From Pseudomonadota bacterium (GTDB taxonomy: Bacteria; Pseudomonadota; Alphaproteobacteria; Acetobacterales; Acetobacteraceae): a stretch of DNA of 35,010 bases. The stretch covers positions 1 through 35,010 of the forward strand of contig JAJZEV010000194.1 in the NCBI GenBank assembly GCA_021805665.1. Direction: 5' to 3'. Of the stretch, positions 1-8,829 are shown piece after piece. Each line of letters begins with the position of its first letter. The stretch's first letter is position 1. The notes under the pieces were generated by a model. That model had not been told where the DNA came from. It saw nothing but the letters and a program-made list of their open reading frames with translations, and ran no database searches. The position numbers were made by a program, and so were the translations under genes.

Positions 1-1
1 T

Positions 2-718
2 CTGAAGGACATCGTGAAGGGCGGCATCCGCGAACGCTTCAACGAATTACGCAAGATGGGCATCCGCACGGTGATGATCACCGGCGACAATCCGCTGACA
101 GCCGCCGCCATCGCCGCCGAGGCCGGGGTGGACGACTTCCTGGCCCAGGCAACGCCGGAGGCAAAGCTGAAGCTGATCCGCGACGAACAGGCCCAAGGCA
201 AACTGGTGGCGATGTGCGGCGACGGAACCAACGACGCCCCTGCCCTGGCACAGGCGGATGTCGGCGTGGCGATGAACACCGGCACGATGGCCGCGCGCGA
301 GGCCGGCAACATGGTCGATCTGGACAGCGACCCGACCAAACTGATCGAGATCGTGGAGATCGGCAAACAATTGCTGATGACGCGCGGCGCGCTGACGACG
401 TTCTCTATCGCCAACGATGTCGCCAAGTATTTCGCCATGATCCCGGCGATGTTCATCGCCTTCTACCCACAGCTGGGGGCTTTGAACGTAATGCACCTGG
501 CGAACCCGCGCAGCGCGATCCTGTCGGCGATTATCTTCAACGCACTGATCATTGTGGCCCTGATCCCGCTGGCTCTGAAGGGCATCCCCTACCGCCCGAT
601 CGGCGCCGCCGCCCTGCTGCGGCGCAATCTGCTGATCTACGGGCTGGGCGGGATCGTGGCCCCGTTTGTCGGGATCAAACTGATCGACATGGCCGTCACC
701 GCGCTAGGATTGGCCTGA
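2..718 (+). CDS. kdpB: Potassium-transporting P-type ATPase subunit B, C-terminal part
   Basis: This is the 3' part of the catalytic subunit of the KdpFABC potassium pump, which hydrolyses ATP to drive high-affinity K+ uptake across the inner membrane. The reading frame is open at the left edge ([13 protein letters not shown]), so the start and the phosphorylation-site Asp lie outside the window. Visible are the hinge motif [11 protein letters not shown] of the P domain, the TGDN motif, the KdpB-specific stretch around [12 protein letters not shown], and three hydrophobic segments near the C-terminus. kdpC follows after 43 bases on the same strand. The conserved residues and the kdpC-kdpD-kdpE neighbours leave little doubt about identity. 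The operon promoter and kdpA (and any kdpF) must be upstream of the window. Confidence 0.97.
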   Translation: MKDIVKGGIRERFNELRKMGIRTVMITGDNPLTAAAIAAEAGVDDFLAQATPEAKLKLIRDEQAQGKLVAMCGDGTNDAPALAQADVGVAMNTGTMAAREAGNMVDLDSDPTKLIEIVEIGKQLLMTRGALTTFSIANDVAKYFAMIPAMFIAFYPQLGALNVMHLANPRSAILSAIIFNALIIVALIPLALKGIPYRPIGAAALLRRNLLIYGLGGIVAPFVGIKLIDMAVTALGLA

Positions 719-761
719 ACCCAGCGCCCGGCCTTCCCCGATATTCCAAGGAGTAAACCCT

Positions 762-1367
762 ATGTTCCAGCATATCCGCCCCGCCATCGCGATGATCGCC
801 GGCATGACGTTGCTGACCGGACTTGCCTATCCGCTCGCGATGACCGGGATCGCTCAGGCGATCTTCCCGCATCAGGCAAACGGCAGCCTGATCGAAAAGG
901 ACGGGAAAGTCGTCGGCTCCGCCCTGATCGGCCAAAACTTCACCGGCGCGAACTACTTCCACCCACGCCCGTCGGCCACCACCGATACCGATCCGAACGA
1001 CGCGACCAAAACCATCGCCGCGCCGTACAAGGCGGATAACTCCGGTGCTTCCAACCTCGGCCCCACGGCGAAAGCCCTGGTGGACAGGATCGCGGCGGAC
1101 ACCGCCACCCTGGCCGCGGAGAACCCCGGCACGTCCGTCCCGATGGACCTGGTCACCACCTCCGCCAGCGGGTTGGACCCCGACATCTCCCCCGCCGCCG
1201 CGCTGTTCCAGGTGCCCCGCGTCGCGAAGGCGCGCAACCTGCCAGAGGACCAGGTGCGGCGCCTGGTGCAAGATCGCGTTGTTCACCGCCTCGCGGGGCT
1301 GATCGGCGAACCGCATGTGAACGTGCTAGAGTTGAACCTGGCATTGGATGCAGCAGGCCGGAGCTAG
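762..1367 (+). CDS. kdpC: Potassium-transporting ATPase subunit C
   Basis: KdpC is the single-span accessory subunit of the Kdp pump and is thought to stabilise the complex and assist ATP binding by KdpB. The 201-residue product has one N-terminal membrane segment (about residues 6-26) and then a periplasmic domain with the family signatures [18 protein letters not shown] and the segment DPDISPAAA near residue 145. The start is an ATG preceded by AAGGAG at a good distance (748-753). The gene ends in TAG directly followed by the ATG of kdpD, so the two are likely translated together. Length is typical of the family. Confidence 0.97.
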   Translation: MFQHIRPAIAMIAGMTLLTGLAYPLAMTGIAQAIFPHQANGSLIEKDGKVVGSALIGQNFTGANYFHPRPSATTDTDPNDATKTIAAPYKADNSGASNLGPTAKALVDRIAADTATLAAENPGTSVPMDLVTTSASGLDPDISPAAALFQVPRVAKARNLPEDQVRRLVQDRVVHRLAGLIGEPHVNVLELNLALDAAGRS

Positions 1368-4061
1368 ATGGGCGACAGCACGCAAACCGACCGGCGACCC
1401 TCCCCCGACGCGTTGCTGCGGGAGGCTCAGAAGGCCCATCGCGGCCGGCTGAAAATCTTCCTGGGCGCCGCGCCGGGCGTGGGCAAGACTTATGAGATGC
1501 TGTCGGCCGCCCGGGCGCGCCTGCGAGACAACACCGATGTAGTCATCGGCGTCGTGGAAACCCACGGCCGAAGCGAAACCAAGGCCCTGACAGAGGGTCT
1601 GGAAGCCATTCCGCCGCGAACGATCGCCTATCGCGATCATACGCTGACGGAAATGGACCTGGATGCCATTCTGACCCGGCGCCCCGACCTGGTGCTGGTC
1701 GATGAACTTGCCCACACCAACGCGCCCGAAAGCCGGCATCCTAAACGGTATCTGGACGTCGAGGAGCTGCTAGCCGCCGGCATCGATGTCTATACCACCC
1801 TCAACATCCAGCACGTCGAAAGCCTCAACGACGTCGTCGCTCGGATTACCCGCATCCGGGTGCGCGAGACCGTGCCGGACTCGGTGATCGAGCGCGCCGA
1901 CGATATCGAACTGATCGACCTGACCCCGGAAGACCTGATTCAGCGCCTGAAAGAGGGTAAGGTCTATGTGCCCGCGCAGGCGGAACGCGCGGTGCGGCAC
2001 TATTTTCAGCCCGGCAACCTGACCGCGCTACGGGAACTGGCGTTGCGGCGCACCGCGCAACGTGTGGACAACCAGATGGTTGACTACATGCGCAGCCATG
2101 CCATCGAAGGCCCCTGGCCAGCCGGCGAGCGGGTACTCGTCTGCGTGCAGGGCGGCCCCAAAGCGTCGGCAACCGTGCGCCATGCCAAGCGGCTGGCCGA
2201 TCAGCTGCGCGCACCGTGGACCGCGATCAGCGTTGAAACCACCCGGTCGAGCGGTGCGTCCAACGACAGTGCGAACGAAGCCCTCCGGCTGGCGCAACGG
2301 CTGGGCGGCGAGCCGGTTTCGATCCCCGGCCAGGATGTGGCGGGTTCGGTGACCGAGTACGCCCGCGCAAACAATGTGACGCATCTGATCGTCGGCAAAT
2401 CCGATCGGGCGTGGTGGCGGCAGATATTGCTGGGCTCGGTCACCCAACGGCTGATCACCAAAGCCGGCGGGATCAACATCCATGTGATCGAGGTGCCGGA
2501 GGAACGGGCCGATGCCACGCCCGCGCCGACGGCGGCGCAACCGTCGTTCGAAGCCAGGCCCTATGCCGTCGCAGCCTCGCTCGTCGCGCTGGCGATTCCG
2601 ATCGCCATGGGCCTGCACGACTGGCTGGGCATCACCAATGTCGCACTTGTCTTTCTGACGGCCATTCTGATCGGGGCGGTGCTGCACGGGTTGGGGCCGT
2701 CGCTGGCGGCCTGCCTGCTGGCGATGCTGGCCTATAATTTCTTCTTTCTGCCGCCGATCTACACCTTCACCATCGCGGATCCGGAAAACGTCGTCGCGCT
2801 GTTCTTTTTCGCCTTGGTCGCGGTGATCGCCAGCAACCTGGCGGCACGTGTCCGGGCACAGGCGCTGTCTGCCCGCCTGCGCGCCCGGCAAACCGATGAC
2901 CTTTACCAGTTCAGCCGCAAACTGGCGGCAGCGGTCACGCTGGACGATCTGCTTTGGGCAACCGCGCATCAAATCGCGCTGATGCTGAAAGTTCGGGTGG
3001 TTCTGCTGCTGCCTGAAGGCGACACGGTCGCCGTCCGAGCCGGCTTCCCGCCAGAGGACATGCTGGAAGACGCCGACCTCGCCGCGGCCAAGTGGTGCTG
3101 GCAGAAAGACCATGTCGCCGGTCGCGGGTCAGACACACTGCCAGGCGGCAAGTGGCTGTTCCAGCCGCTGCGGACCGGACGCGGCCCGCTGGGTGTCGCA
3201 GGCATCATTCGCGATGACCCGGGCCCATTGTTGACACCCGATCAACAGCGTCTGCTGGAATCGCTGCTGGACCAGGCGGCGCTGGCGATCGAGCGGGTCA
3301 ATCTAGCGCGCGACCTGCATCTGACGCGATTGCAGGTAGAAACGGATCGGTTGCGTTCGGCGCTGCTGACGTCGATCTCCCACGATCTGCGCACACCTTT
3401 GGCCTCTATCCTGGGATCGGCGACGAGTCTGCGGTCGCAAGGTGCGTTCCTGGATGCGCCAACACAGGAATCGCTGTTGGGTACGATTATCGACGAATCC
3501 GACCGGTTGAACCGCTTCATTGGCAACCTGCTGGACATGACGCGCCTGGAGTCAGGCGCCTTGAAGCCGCGAACCAGCCTCAATGAATTGTCGGACGTGA
3601 TCGGGGCGGCCCTGCAGCGCGCCGCGAAGATCCTGGCCGGGCACCGGGTCACGGTCGATCTGCCGGCTGACCTTCCCCTGGTCGCTCTGGACATGGTGCT
3701 GTTCGAACAGGTGCTGTTCAACCTGCTGGACAATGCCGCCAAGCATGCCCCAACCGGCAGCCTCGTCACCATTTCCGCGGGCGGCGACGACGACAGGGTC
3801 AGGCTCAGCATCGCCGATGAAGGCGAAGGCATCCTGGCTACGGATGTCGAGCGGATATTCGAAAAATTCTACCGCTCCGGGGATGGCGACCGCAGGCGGG
3901 CTGGCACCGGATTGGGCCTTGCCATCTGCCGCGGATTCGTCGAAGCCCTGGGCGGCACCATCGCCGCCGCCAACCGTACCGACCGGCGGGGGGCGATCTT
4001 CACGATTACCCTGCCCATTCCGGTCAACACCTTCCTGCCCGATGAGGAAACCACGTCATGA
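1368..4061 (+). CDS. kdpD: Osmosensitive K+ channel sensor histidine kinase KdpD
   Basis: KdpD senses K+ limitation and ionic conditions and phosphorylates or dephosphorylates KdpE. The 897-residue protein has the usual order: an N-terminal KdpD domain with Walker A GAAPGVGKT (residues 33-41) and a DELAHTN motif, a universal-stress-like domain (about 250-370), a DUF4118 block of four membrane segments (about 395-500), a GAF-like domain (about 515-645), then HisKA with phosphoacceptor His672 in SISHDLRTPLASILG and a HATPase_c domain with an N box (NLLDNAAKHA) and a G box (GTGLGLAICRGFVEALGG). It begins at the base after the kdpC stop and its own stop overlaps the kdpE start (ATGA). The full domain set suggests an intact, working kinase. 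Confidence 0.97.
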   Translation: MGDSTQTDRRPSPDALLREAQKAHRGRLKIFLGAAPGVGKTYEMLSAARARLRDNTDVVIGVVETHGRSETKALTEGLEAIPPRTIAYRDHTLTEMDLDAILTRRPDLVLVDELAHTNAPESRHPKRYLDVEELLAAGIDVYTTLNIQHVESLNDVVARITRIRVRETVPDSVIERADDIELIDLTPEDLIQRLKEGKVYVPAQAERAVRHYFQPGNLTALRELALRRTAQRVDNQMVDYMRSHAIEGPWPAGERVLVCVQGGPKASATVRHAKRLADQLRAPWTAISVETTRSSGASNDSANEALRLAQRLGGEPVSIPGQDVAGSVTEYARANNVTHLIVGKSDRAWWRQILLGSVTQRLITKAGGINIHVIEVPEERADATPAPTAAQPSFEARPYAVAASLVALAIPIAMGLHDWLGITNVALVFLTAILIGAVLHGLGPSLAACLLAMLAYNFFFLPPIYTFTIADPENVVALFFFALVAVIASNLAARVRAQALSARLRARQTDDLYQFSRKLAAAVTLDDLLWATAHQIALMLKVRVVLLLPEGDTVAVRAGFPPEDMLEDADLAAAKWCWQKDHVAGRGSDTLPGGKWLFQPLRTGRGPLGVAGIIRDDPGPLLTPDQQRLLESLLDQAALAIERVNLARDLHLTRLQVETDRLRSALLTSISHDLRTPLASILGSATSLRSQGAFLDAPTQESLLGTIIDESDRLNRFIGNLLDMTRLESGALKPRTSLNELSDVIGAALQRAAKILAGHRVTVDLPADLPLVALDMVLFEQVLFNLLDNAAKHAPTGSLVTISAGGDDDRVRLSIADEGEGILATDVERIFEKFYRSGDGDRRRAGTGLGLAICRGFVEALGGTIAAANRTDRRGAIFTITLPIPVNTFLPDEETTS

Positions 4062-4765
4062 GCGCCGGTGCCGGCCCGCTTCGGGTTCTGGTGGTGGACG
4101 ACGAGCCGGCGATCCGCCGCTTTCTGCGCGCGGGCCTGTCCAGTCAGGGCTACGTCATTACCGAACTGGAAACCGGGCTTCCGGCCGTGGACCTGGTTCG
4201 GCGCAAGGCGACCGACCTGGTGGTGCTGGATTTGGGGTTGCCTGACATCGACGGCACCGAAGTCATTAGCCGGATCCGGGCTTCCGGCTCCGGCGTACCG
4301 ATTATCGTGTTGTCGAGTCGAAGCGATGAGGCGGCGAAGGTCGATGCGCTCGATCTGGGCGCTGACGATTATGTGACCAAGCCGTTCGGTATCGACGAAT
4401 TGCTGGCCCGGATCAGGGCCGCGCAGCGGCACAGGCTGCAGCGGGAGGGCGAGGCGCCGGTCTTCCGCGGCGGCGACCTGACGGTCGATCTGGTGCGCCG
4501 GATCGTCACGGTTCGCGGTGCGGAGGTGAAGTTCTCGCCGCGCGAATATGGGGTGTTGCGGCTACTGGTGCAGCATGCCGGAAAGGTGCTGACGCACCGG
4601 ATGATTTTGAAGGACGTATGGGGCGCAGACACCGACGTGCAGTATCTGCGTATATACATTCGAGCCCTCCGTCAGAAAATCGAAGCGGATCCGGAGAGAC
4701 CGGTGCATATTCTGACCGAGACGGGCGTTGGCTACCGCCTGCGGATAAGCGACCAGGATACATGA
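4058..4765 (+). CDS. kdpE: Response regulator KdpE, OmpR family
   Basis: KdpE is the DNA-binding partner of KdpD and activates the kdp operon when phosphorylated. The 235-residue protein has a receiver domain with the acidic pair in VVDDEP (residues 12-17), the phosphoacceptor Asp58 in VVLDLGLPD and the conserved Lys108 in VTKPF. A winged-helix OmpR-type effector domain follows (about 135-230), ending in the typical GVGYRLR segment. The ATG start overlaps the kdpD stop by four bases, and the kdpE stop overlaps the next start in the same way. This indicates translational coupling through kdpD, kdpE and the PtsN-like gene. Confidence 0.96.
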   Translation: MSAGAGPLRVLVVDDEPAIRRFLRAGLSSQGYVITELETGLPAVDLVRRKATDLVVLDLGLPDIDGTEVISRIRASGSGVPIIVLSSRSDEAAKVDALDLGADDYVTKPFGIDELLARIRAAQRHRLQREGEAPVFRGGDLTVDLVRRIVTVRGAEVKFSPREYGVLRLLVQHAGKVLTHRMILKDVWGADTDVQYLRIYIRALRQKIEADPERPVHILTETGVGYRLRISDQDT

Positions 4766-5223
4766 TCAGTATGACGATTGCGGATTTTCTGTCACCCGAC
4801 CACGTGCTGCTGAACGTCAAGGTACGCGACAAAGCGCACCTGATCGGCGACATCGCCCGGGCCTTCGGGCGATCGGCGAATGGCTTTGCGGCGGAACAGG
4901 TGGAGGCCAGCCTGTTGGGTCGGGAGCGGCTTGGCTCGACCGGGCTGGGTGCGGGATTCGCACTGCCGCATGCGCGGATCGAGGGCCTGGAGCGTTTCAC
5001 GGGTCTGTTCATGCGGCTGACGAAACCGGTTGCGTTCGATTCGATCGACGGCAAACCGGTCGAGATGGTGTTCGTTCTGCTAATCCCCGCAGCCGGCGAG
5101 ATACCGCATGTCGGCGCCCTGGCTGCGATTTCCCGGGTATTCCGCGACAACGCTTTCGTTTCGGGCCTGCGCGAGGCAGCAACGCCGGCGGCGGCGTTTC
5201 GCCTGCTAACGGGCGGGGGTTAG
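4762..5223 (+). CDS. PtsN-like PTS IIA domain protein at the end of the kdp operon
   Basis: This single-domain protein of 153 residues belongs to the PTS EIIA type 2 (mannitol/fructose-specific, EIIANtr-like) family. The signature GFALPHARIEG contains His70, the expected phosphorylation site, and the rest of the fold (KPVEMVFVLLIPA) is as expected. I chose the ATG at 4762 because it overlaps the kdpE stop (ATGA); an alternative ATG is at 4771. In enteric bacteria, dephosphorylated PtsN binds KdpD and raises its kinase activity. A PtsN-like gene translationally coupled to kdpDE therefore probably supplies a dedicated regulatory input to this KdpD; that role is inference. The stop overlaps the stop of the convergent minus-strand gene (5220-5223). 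Calling it the housekeeping ptsN would be premature. Confidence 0.9.
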   Translation: MISMTIADFLSPDHVLLNVKVRDKAHLIGDIARAFGRSANGFAAEQVEASLLGRERLGSTGLGAGFALPHARIEGLERFTGLFMRLTKPVAFDSIDGKPVEMVFVLLIPAAGEIPHVGALAAISRVFRDNAFVSGLREAATPAAAFRLLTGGG

Positions 5224-6422
5224 ATTTTTCCCAACGGACAGCCGGCCTCGGCGAGTGGCCGAAAGGCCTGCTGTCCGGGTACCGTCTGAAGAATTTGCTC
5301 GAAATCCCAGTCCTCTTTCGATTCTTGCGGGGTTTTGACGCGCACCAGATACATGTCGTGCACCAGCCTGCCGTCGGCGCGGATCGTGCCCTCGGCATAG
5401 AAGTCCTTGACTGACATGGCACGCATCCTGGCAACCACGGCATCGGTGTCGGTGGTTCCGGCCGCGGCAATCGCTTGAAGGTAATGCCGGGTCGCGGAAT
5501 AGGTCGCTGCCTGGTCCATCGACGGCATCGCATGGTGACGATTGAAGAATCGTTTCGACCACGCCCGGGTCTGTTCGTTGCGATTCCATGTGAACGACGT
5601 CATCAGCGTGATACCCTGCGCCACCGGCAACCCCAGCGCATGAATGTCGGTGTTCAGGCACAGCATCGGCACCAGTGTCTGCCCACCTTGTTGCAAGCCG
5701 AATTCGGCCGCCTGCTTCAACGCACCCGTCATGTCGCCGCCGCCATTGGCCAAAGCGACAACCTTGGCGCCGGATGCCTTGGCCGCGATCAGATAGGAAC
5801 TGTAATCGCCGGCATTCAACGGATGCCGCACCGACCCCAGAACCTTGCCGCCGGCCGCACGCACGGCATCGGACGCATCCGACTCCAGCGCCGCGCCGAA
5901 CGCGTAATCCACGGTCAGGAAGAACCAGGTATCCAAACCCCGGGCGACGAGCGACCTGGCGACGCCGTGGGTCAGGCAGTAGCTGTCGTAGTTCCAGGAC
6001 ATTGCGTTTTCGGTGCAGAACTTGCCGGTAAAGTCGTTGGTGCCGACGGCGATGGCGACAGCGATACCGTTACGCTCGCGGGCAACCTGCTCGACGGCGA
6101 GCGCGACCGAGGAGTTGTCCAGGCCGACAATCATCCCGACCCTGTCCCGGTCGTACCACTGGCGGGCGATGGCGGAGCCGATGTCGGCCTTGTTCTGATT
6201 GTCGGCGGACAGCACCTCGATGGGCCGGCCGATGACGCTGTGGCCGGCATCCTCGGCGGCCATCTGCGCGGCAAGGAAAGACCCGGGCCCGATGGAATCG
6301 GCATAAAGCCCGGTCATGTCGGTCAGCACGCCGACCCGCACGGGCGGTTGTTGCGCCAATGCCCGCGTGGCGACCATCGCAAGCGGAACGCCCAGCAGCG
6401 TTCGCCGATTGAGATGTGTCAT
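5220..6422 (-). CDS. ABC transporter substrate-binding protein, LivK/Peripla_BP_6 family
   Basis: The 400-residue product is a periplasmic binding protein of the branched-chain amino acid/amide (HAAT) type. A signal peptide is present: NRRTLLGVPLAMVATRALAQ has a twin-arginine-like pair, a hydrophobic core and an A-x-A-Q cleavage site. The mature protein starts PVRVGVLTDMTGLYAD, the usual first strand and ligand loop of this family, and ends with the YLVRVKTPQESK segment typical of LivK-like proteins that bind carboxylic or amide compounds. No permease or ATPase genes are adjacent, so it is an orphan here and its ligand cannot be deduced. The stop overlaps the PtsN-like stop on the opposite strand. 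Confidence 0.88.
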   Translation of the reverse strand: MTHLNRRTLLGVPLAMVATRALAQQPPVRVGVLTDMTGLYADSIGPGSFLAAQMAAEDAGHSVIGRPIEVLSADNQNKADIGSAIARQWYDRDRVGMIVGLDNSSVALAVEQVARERNGIAVAIAVGTNDFTGKFCTENAMSWNYDSYCLTHGVARSLVARGLDTWFFLTVDYAFGAALESDASDAVRAAGGKVLGSVRHPLNAGDYSSYLIAAKASGAKVVALANGGGDMTGALKQAAEFGLQQGGQTLVPMLCLNTDIHALGLPVAQGITLMTSFTWNRNEQTRAWSKRFFNRHHAMPSMDQAATYSATRHYLQAIAAAGTTDTDAVVARMRAMSVKDFYAEGTIRADGRLVHDMYLVRVKTPQESKEDWDFEQILQTVPGQQAFRPLAEAGCPLGKI

Positions 6423-6623
6423 CGTTTCCCCCGGTACTTTTTTGGATTGGCACCAAGCGTAGCGAGATCGAGTGCGGTCGTATAGACGGCGCCCTTACGG
6501 GATCGGGCGACGCCCAAAGATTGGCGAAGCGCGTTGCCGACGGTGTCGTCACCGAATCGTTCTCATACGTTCGCTGATCGGTATACGCCGCTCGATCGAT
6601 GGGCGGGATGCGATCGAACCATC

Positions 6624-6669
6624 GCAAGGAAGGGATTTTCGCCGCGGATGGACGCAGATGCACGCCGAT
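6624..6669 (+). repeat. Left arm of a long imperfect inverted repeat
   Basis: The arm reads GCAAGGA, a short variable part with a TTTT run, then GCCGCGGATGGACGCAGATG followed by CACGCCGAT. The reverse complement of 7055-7096 gives the same order: GCAAGGA, ATTTTA, GCCGCGGATGCACGCAGATG and TACGCCGAT. The arms differ by a 4-base indel and three or four substitutions. The GCGGATGnACGCAGATGnACGC core resembles a type of short dispersed intergenic repeat, but copies elsewhere in this genome cannot be seen here. Confidence 0.75.
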
Positions 6670-7054
6670 ATTCCGGTAGTGGATCGAATATCGGGGCCCG
6701 CTATCGACTGCTCATTTCGGGTTATGATTAGGCTGAGTGCCTGGTCCGCGAGGACGATTTATGAAAATACCCTGGCCCATGAAATGGACGAGGGCGGGCG
6801 GAGGATCGTGCAGCGGCAGGCGATCGCTGTGCGCTGCGACGATATCGCCGCTGCGCGTATGCGACCGACTTGCAGGTTGGCAACAGCATCCCGGTTGAAC
6901 TCCAGGCCGTTCGCGGACCCGACAAAGCGCAAATGGCGCAATGCATCGATGAACCGACGGCGACCGGGGTTACATGTGTGCCCGTTACGCGATTTCGGTA
7001 ATGCTGGCTTGAAGGTCCAGCGAATAGCCCGCTGTCTTTCAGCCCACACACGGC

Positions 7055-7096
7055 ATCGGCGTACATCTGCGTGCATCCGCGGCTAAAATTCCTTGC
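7055..7096 (-). repeat. Right arm of the long imperfect inverted repeat
   Basis: This is the inverted partner of 6624-6669, with the same GCAAGGA outer end and the same GCGGATGCACGCAGATGTACG core when read on the minus strand. The two arms enclose 385 bases with no recognised gene. No target-site duplication is visible next to the outer ends. Confidence 0.75.
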
Positions 7097-7218
7097 TGTC
7101 TCGGTTGCAACCGGAGGGAACCGGGGTCGCGTGCCACGGACTCCGGCGGTTGCCCAAGGTGTGCGGCGACAGGCGGCGCGAGCCGCACAATGCGTCCGCA
7201 TTGACTATGGGCACAGCC

Positions 7219-7743
7219 TTACGCCCGCCGGCCAGCGTCTCGCAGCCGTTCGTTCAGCCGCGCCAGAGCGTCCGCCGTCACCGCCGCGGACGATCCCTCC
7301 ACATCCACGACGATCGGGTGCTCATCCGGTCCGGGTTCCTCCAGCGTCGCGAACTGGCTGACCAACAGGGCCGGCGGCATGAAATGGTTCTTCCTCGCCC
7401 GCATGCGTTCGGCGATGAGGTCGTAGGACCCCCGCAGATACACCAGCACGGTCCGGGGACGATCGCCGATCAGGATATCGCGATAGGCACGCTTCAGCGC
7501 CGAACATGCGACCACGGCCGACTGGCCGGCAGCAAGCAATTCATCCTCTTTCGCCGCGATCGCCCGCAGCCAGGGCCCGCGGTCGTCGTCGGTCAGCGGC
7601 GTGCCGGCCTTCATCTTCGCGATGTTCGCCGGGGGGTGAAACGAATCACCCTCCAGCATCTCCCACCCCTCCTGTTCCGCGAGCGCCCGGGCGACCGTGC
7701 TCTTGCCGCAGCCGGACACGCCCATCACGACGACGATGGTCAC
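7219..7743 (-). CDS. gntK: Gluconokinase
   Basis: This enzyme phosphorylates D-gluconate to 6-phosphogluconate. The 174-residue product matches the usual gluconokinase length and carries the P-loop GVSGCGKST (residues 8-16), the DDDRGPWL segment and the family motifs [10 protein letters not shown] and [10 protein letters not shown] chose the GTG at 7743, which gives the expected N-terminus [11 protein letters not shown] and overlaps the TGA stop of gnd (GTGA). The frame continues upstream only as a shadow inside gnd. With gnd it forms a two-gene unit that makes 6-phosphogluconate and oxidises it to ribulose 5-phosphate. Confidence 0.95.
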   Translation of the reverse strand: MTIVVVMGVSGCGKSTVARALAEQEGWEMLEGDSFHPPANIAKMKAGTPLTDDDRGPWLRAIAAKEDELLAAGQSAVVACSALKRAYRDILIGDRPRTVLVYLRGSYDLIAERMRARKNHFMPPALLVSQFATLEEPGPDEHPIVVDVEGSSAAVTADALARLNERLRDAGRRA

Positions 7744-8723
7744 TTCTTCGCTGGCTCCACATGTCCGCCGAAGCCGAAACGCATCGCCGACAGGATTTTT
7801 TCGGCGAAGGTGTGCTGCTGGCGGGACCGGAACCGTGTGAACAGCGACGCCGCCAGCACGTCCGCCGGCACCGCTTCCTCGATCGCCGCTTCCACCGTCC
7901 AGCGCCCTTCGCCGGAGTCTTCGACCTCGCCGGAGAATTTTTCCAGTTGTTCGTCCTTGGCCAGCGCGTCGGCGGTCAGATCCAGCAGCCAGGATGTCAC
8001 CACACTGCCGCGCCGCCACACCTCGGCGATGTCGCCGATGTTCAGGTCGAACCGTTCGTCCTCCGGCAACTGGCCGGAATTCTTGTTGCGCAGGATATCG
8101 AAGCCTTCCGCCATCGCCTGCATCATGCCGTATTCGATGCCGTTATGGATCATCTTGACAAAATGGCCCGAACCGACCGGCCCGGCGTGGATGTAGCCCT
8201 GTTCCGCCCGCGGATCGCGGTCCTCGCGCCCCGGTGTCCGTTCGATCGTCCCAATCCCCGGCGCCAGCGCGGCAAAGATCGGATCGAGATGCTTTACCGC
8301 GTCGGCGTCGCCGCCGATCATCAGGCAATAACCCCGGGCGAGGCCCCAAACACCGCCCGAGGTGCCAACGTCCAAATATCGAATACCCTTGGCCGCGAGA
8401 GCCTTTCCGCGGCGGATGTCATCTTTGTAATAAGTATTGCCTCCATCGATGACGATATCGCCCGCCGCCATCAGGCTGCCCAGCGTAGCGATGGTGTCTT
8501 CGGTGATTGCGCCGTGCGGCAGCATGACCCAGACCGCCTTGGGCGATCCAGTCAGCTTGTTCACTACGTCCTGCAAACTGCTCGCGGTTACTGCCCCGTC
8601 CTTGCCAACCGCTTCCACGGCGCCGGCACTGGCGTCCCATACCACCGTGGAGTGACCCGCCTTCATCAGACGACGGGAGATGTTGGCCCCCATACGGCCT
8701 AGCCCGACCACGCCAATTTGCAT
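7740..8723 (-). CDS. gnd: 6-phosphogluconate dehydrogenase, decarboxylating, short form
   Basis: This enzyme oxidatively decarboxylates 6-phosphogluconate to ribulose 5-phosphate. The 327-residue protein is the short bacterial form (about 300-330 residues rather than about 470). It shows the dinucleotide-binding GLGRMG motif (residues 7-12), the substrate segment [20 protein letters not shown] and the catalytic region [20 protein letters not shown]. The ATG at 8723 places [12 protein letters not shown] at the N-terminus; a longer frame upstream has no family similarity. The stop overlaps the GTG of gntK by four bases, so the pair is probably co-translated. Confidence 0.95.
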   Translation of the reverse strand: MQIGVVGLGRMGANISRRLMKAGHSTVVWDASAGAVEAVGKDGAVTASSLQDVVNKLTGSPKAVWVMLPHGAITEDTIATLGSLMAAGDIVIDGGNTYYKDDIRRGKALAAKGIRYLDVGTSGGVWGLARGYCLMIGGDADAVKHLDPIFAALAPGIGTIERTPGREDRDPRAEQGYIHAGPVGSGHFVKMIHNGIEYGMMQAMAEGFDILRNKNSGQLPEDERFDLNIGDIAEVWRRGSVVTSWLLDLTADALAKDEQLEKFSGEVEDSGEGRWTVEAAIEEAVPADVLAASLFTRFRSRQQHTFAEKILSAMRFGFGGHVEPAKK

Positions 8724-8829
8724 CTCGAAGAATCCCCTGTTCGCTGTGTGCCGCCTCGACGCGCACCCTGCCACATGCCGGCAGCAAGGCAAGCCGTTAT
8801 CGGGAGAAGAAGACCGAACCCGGTGCTGT

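Larger units (their letters stand above)
6423..7218. other. Non-coding stretch between the binding-protein gene and gntK
   Basis: About 0.8 kb without a convincing gene. Short open frames exist on both strands, but none has a recognisable domain, a good ribosome site or a codon pattern like the neighbours. Its only visible structure is the inverted repeat pair at 6624-6669 and 7055-7096. The left end presumably holds the promoter of the leftward binding-protein gene. Confidence 0.6.

Noticed and set aside
2028..3113. Long minus-strand open frame opposite kdpD
   Set aside because: It is antisense to a well-conserved kdpD, has no family similarity and is explained by high GC at third positions.
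5475..6485. 336-residue plus-strand frame opposite the binding-protein gene
   Set aside because: The minus-strand gene has a signal peptide and family motifs; this frame is rich in Arg, Gly and His without pattern.
6759..7076. 105-residue minus-strand frame inside the inverted-repeat unit
   Set aside because: No family resemblance and no ribosome site; its start lies in the repeat arm itself.
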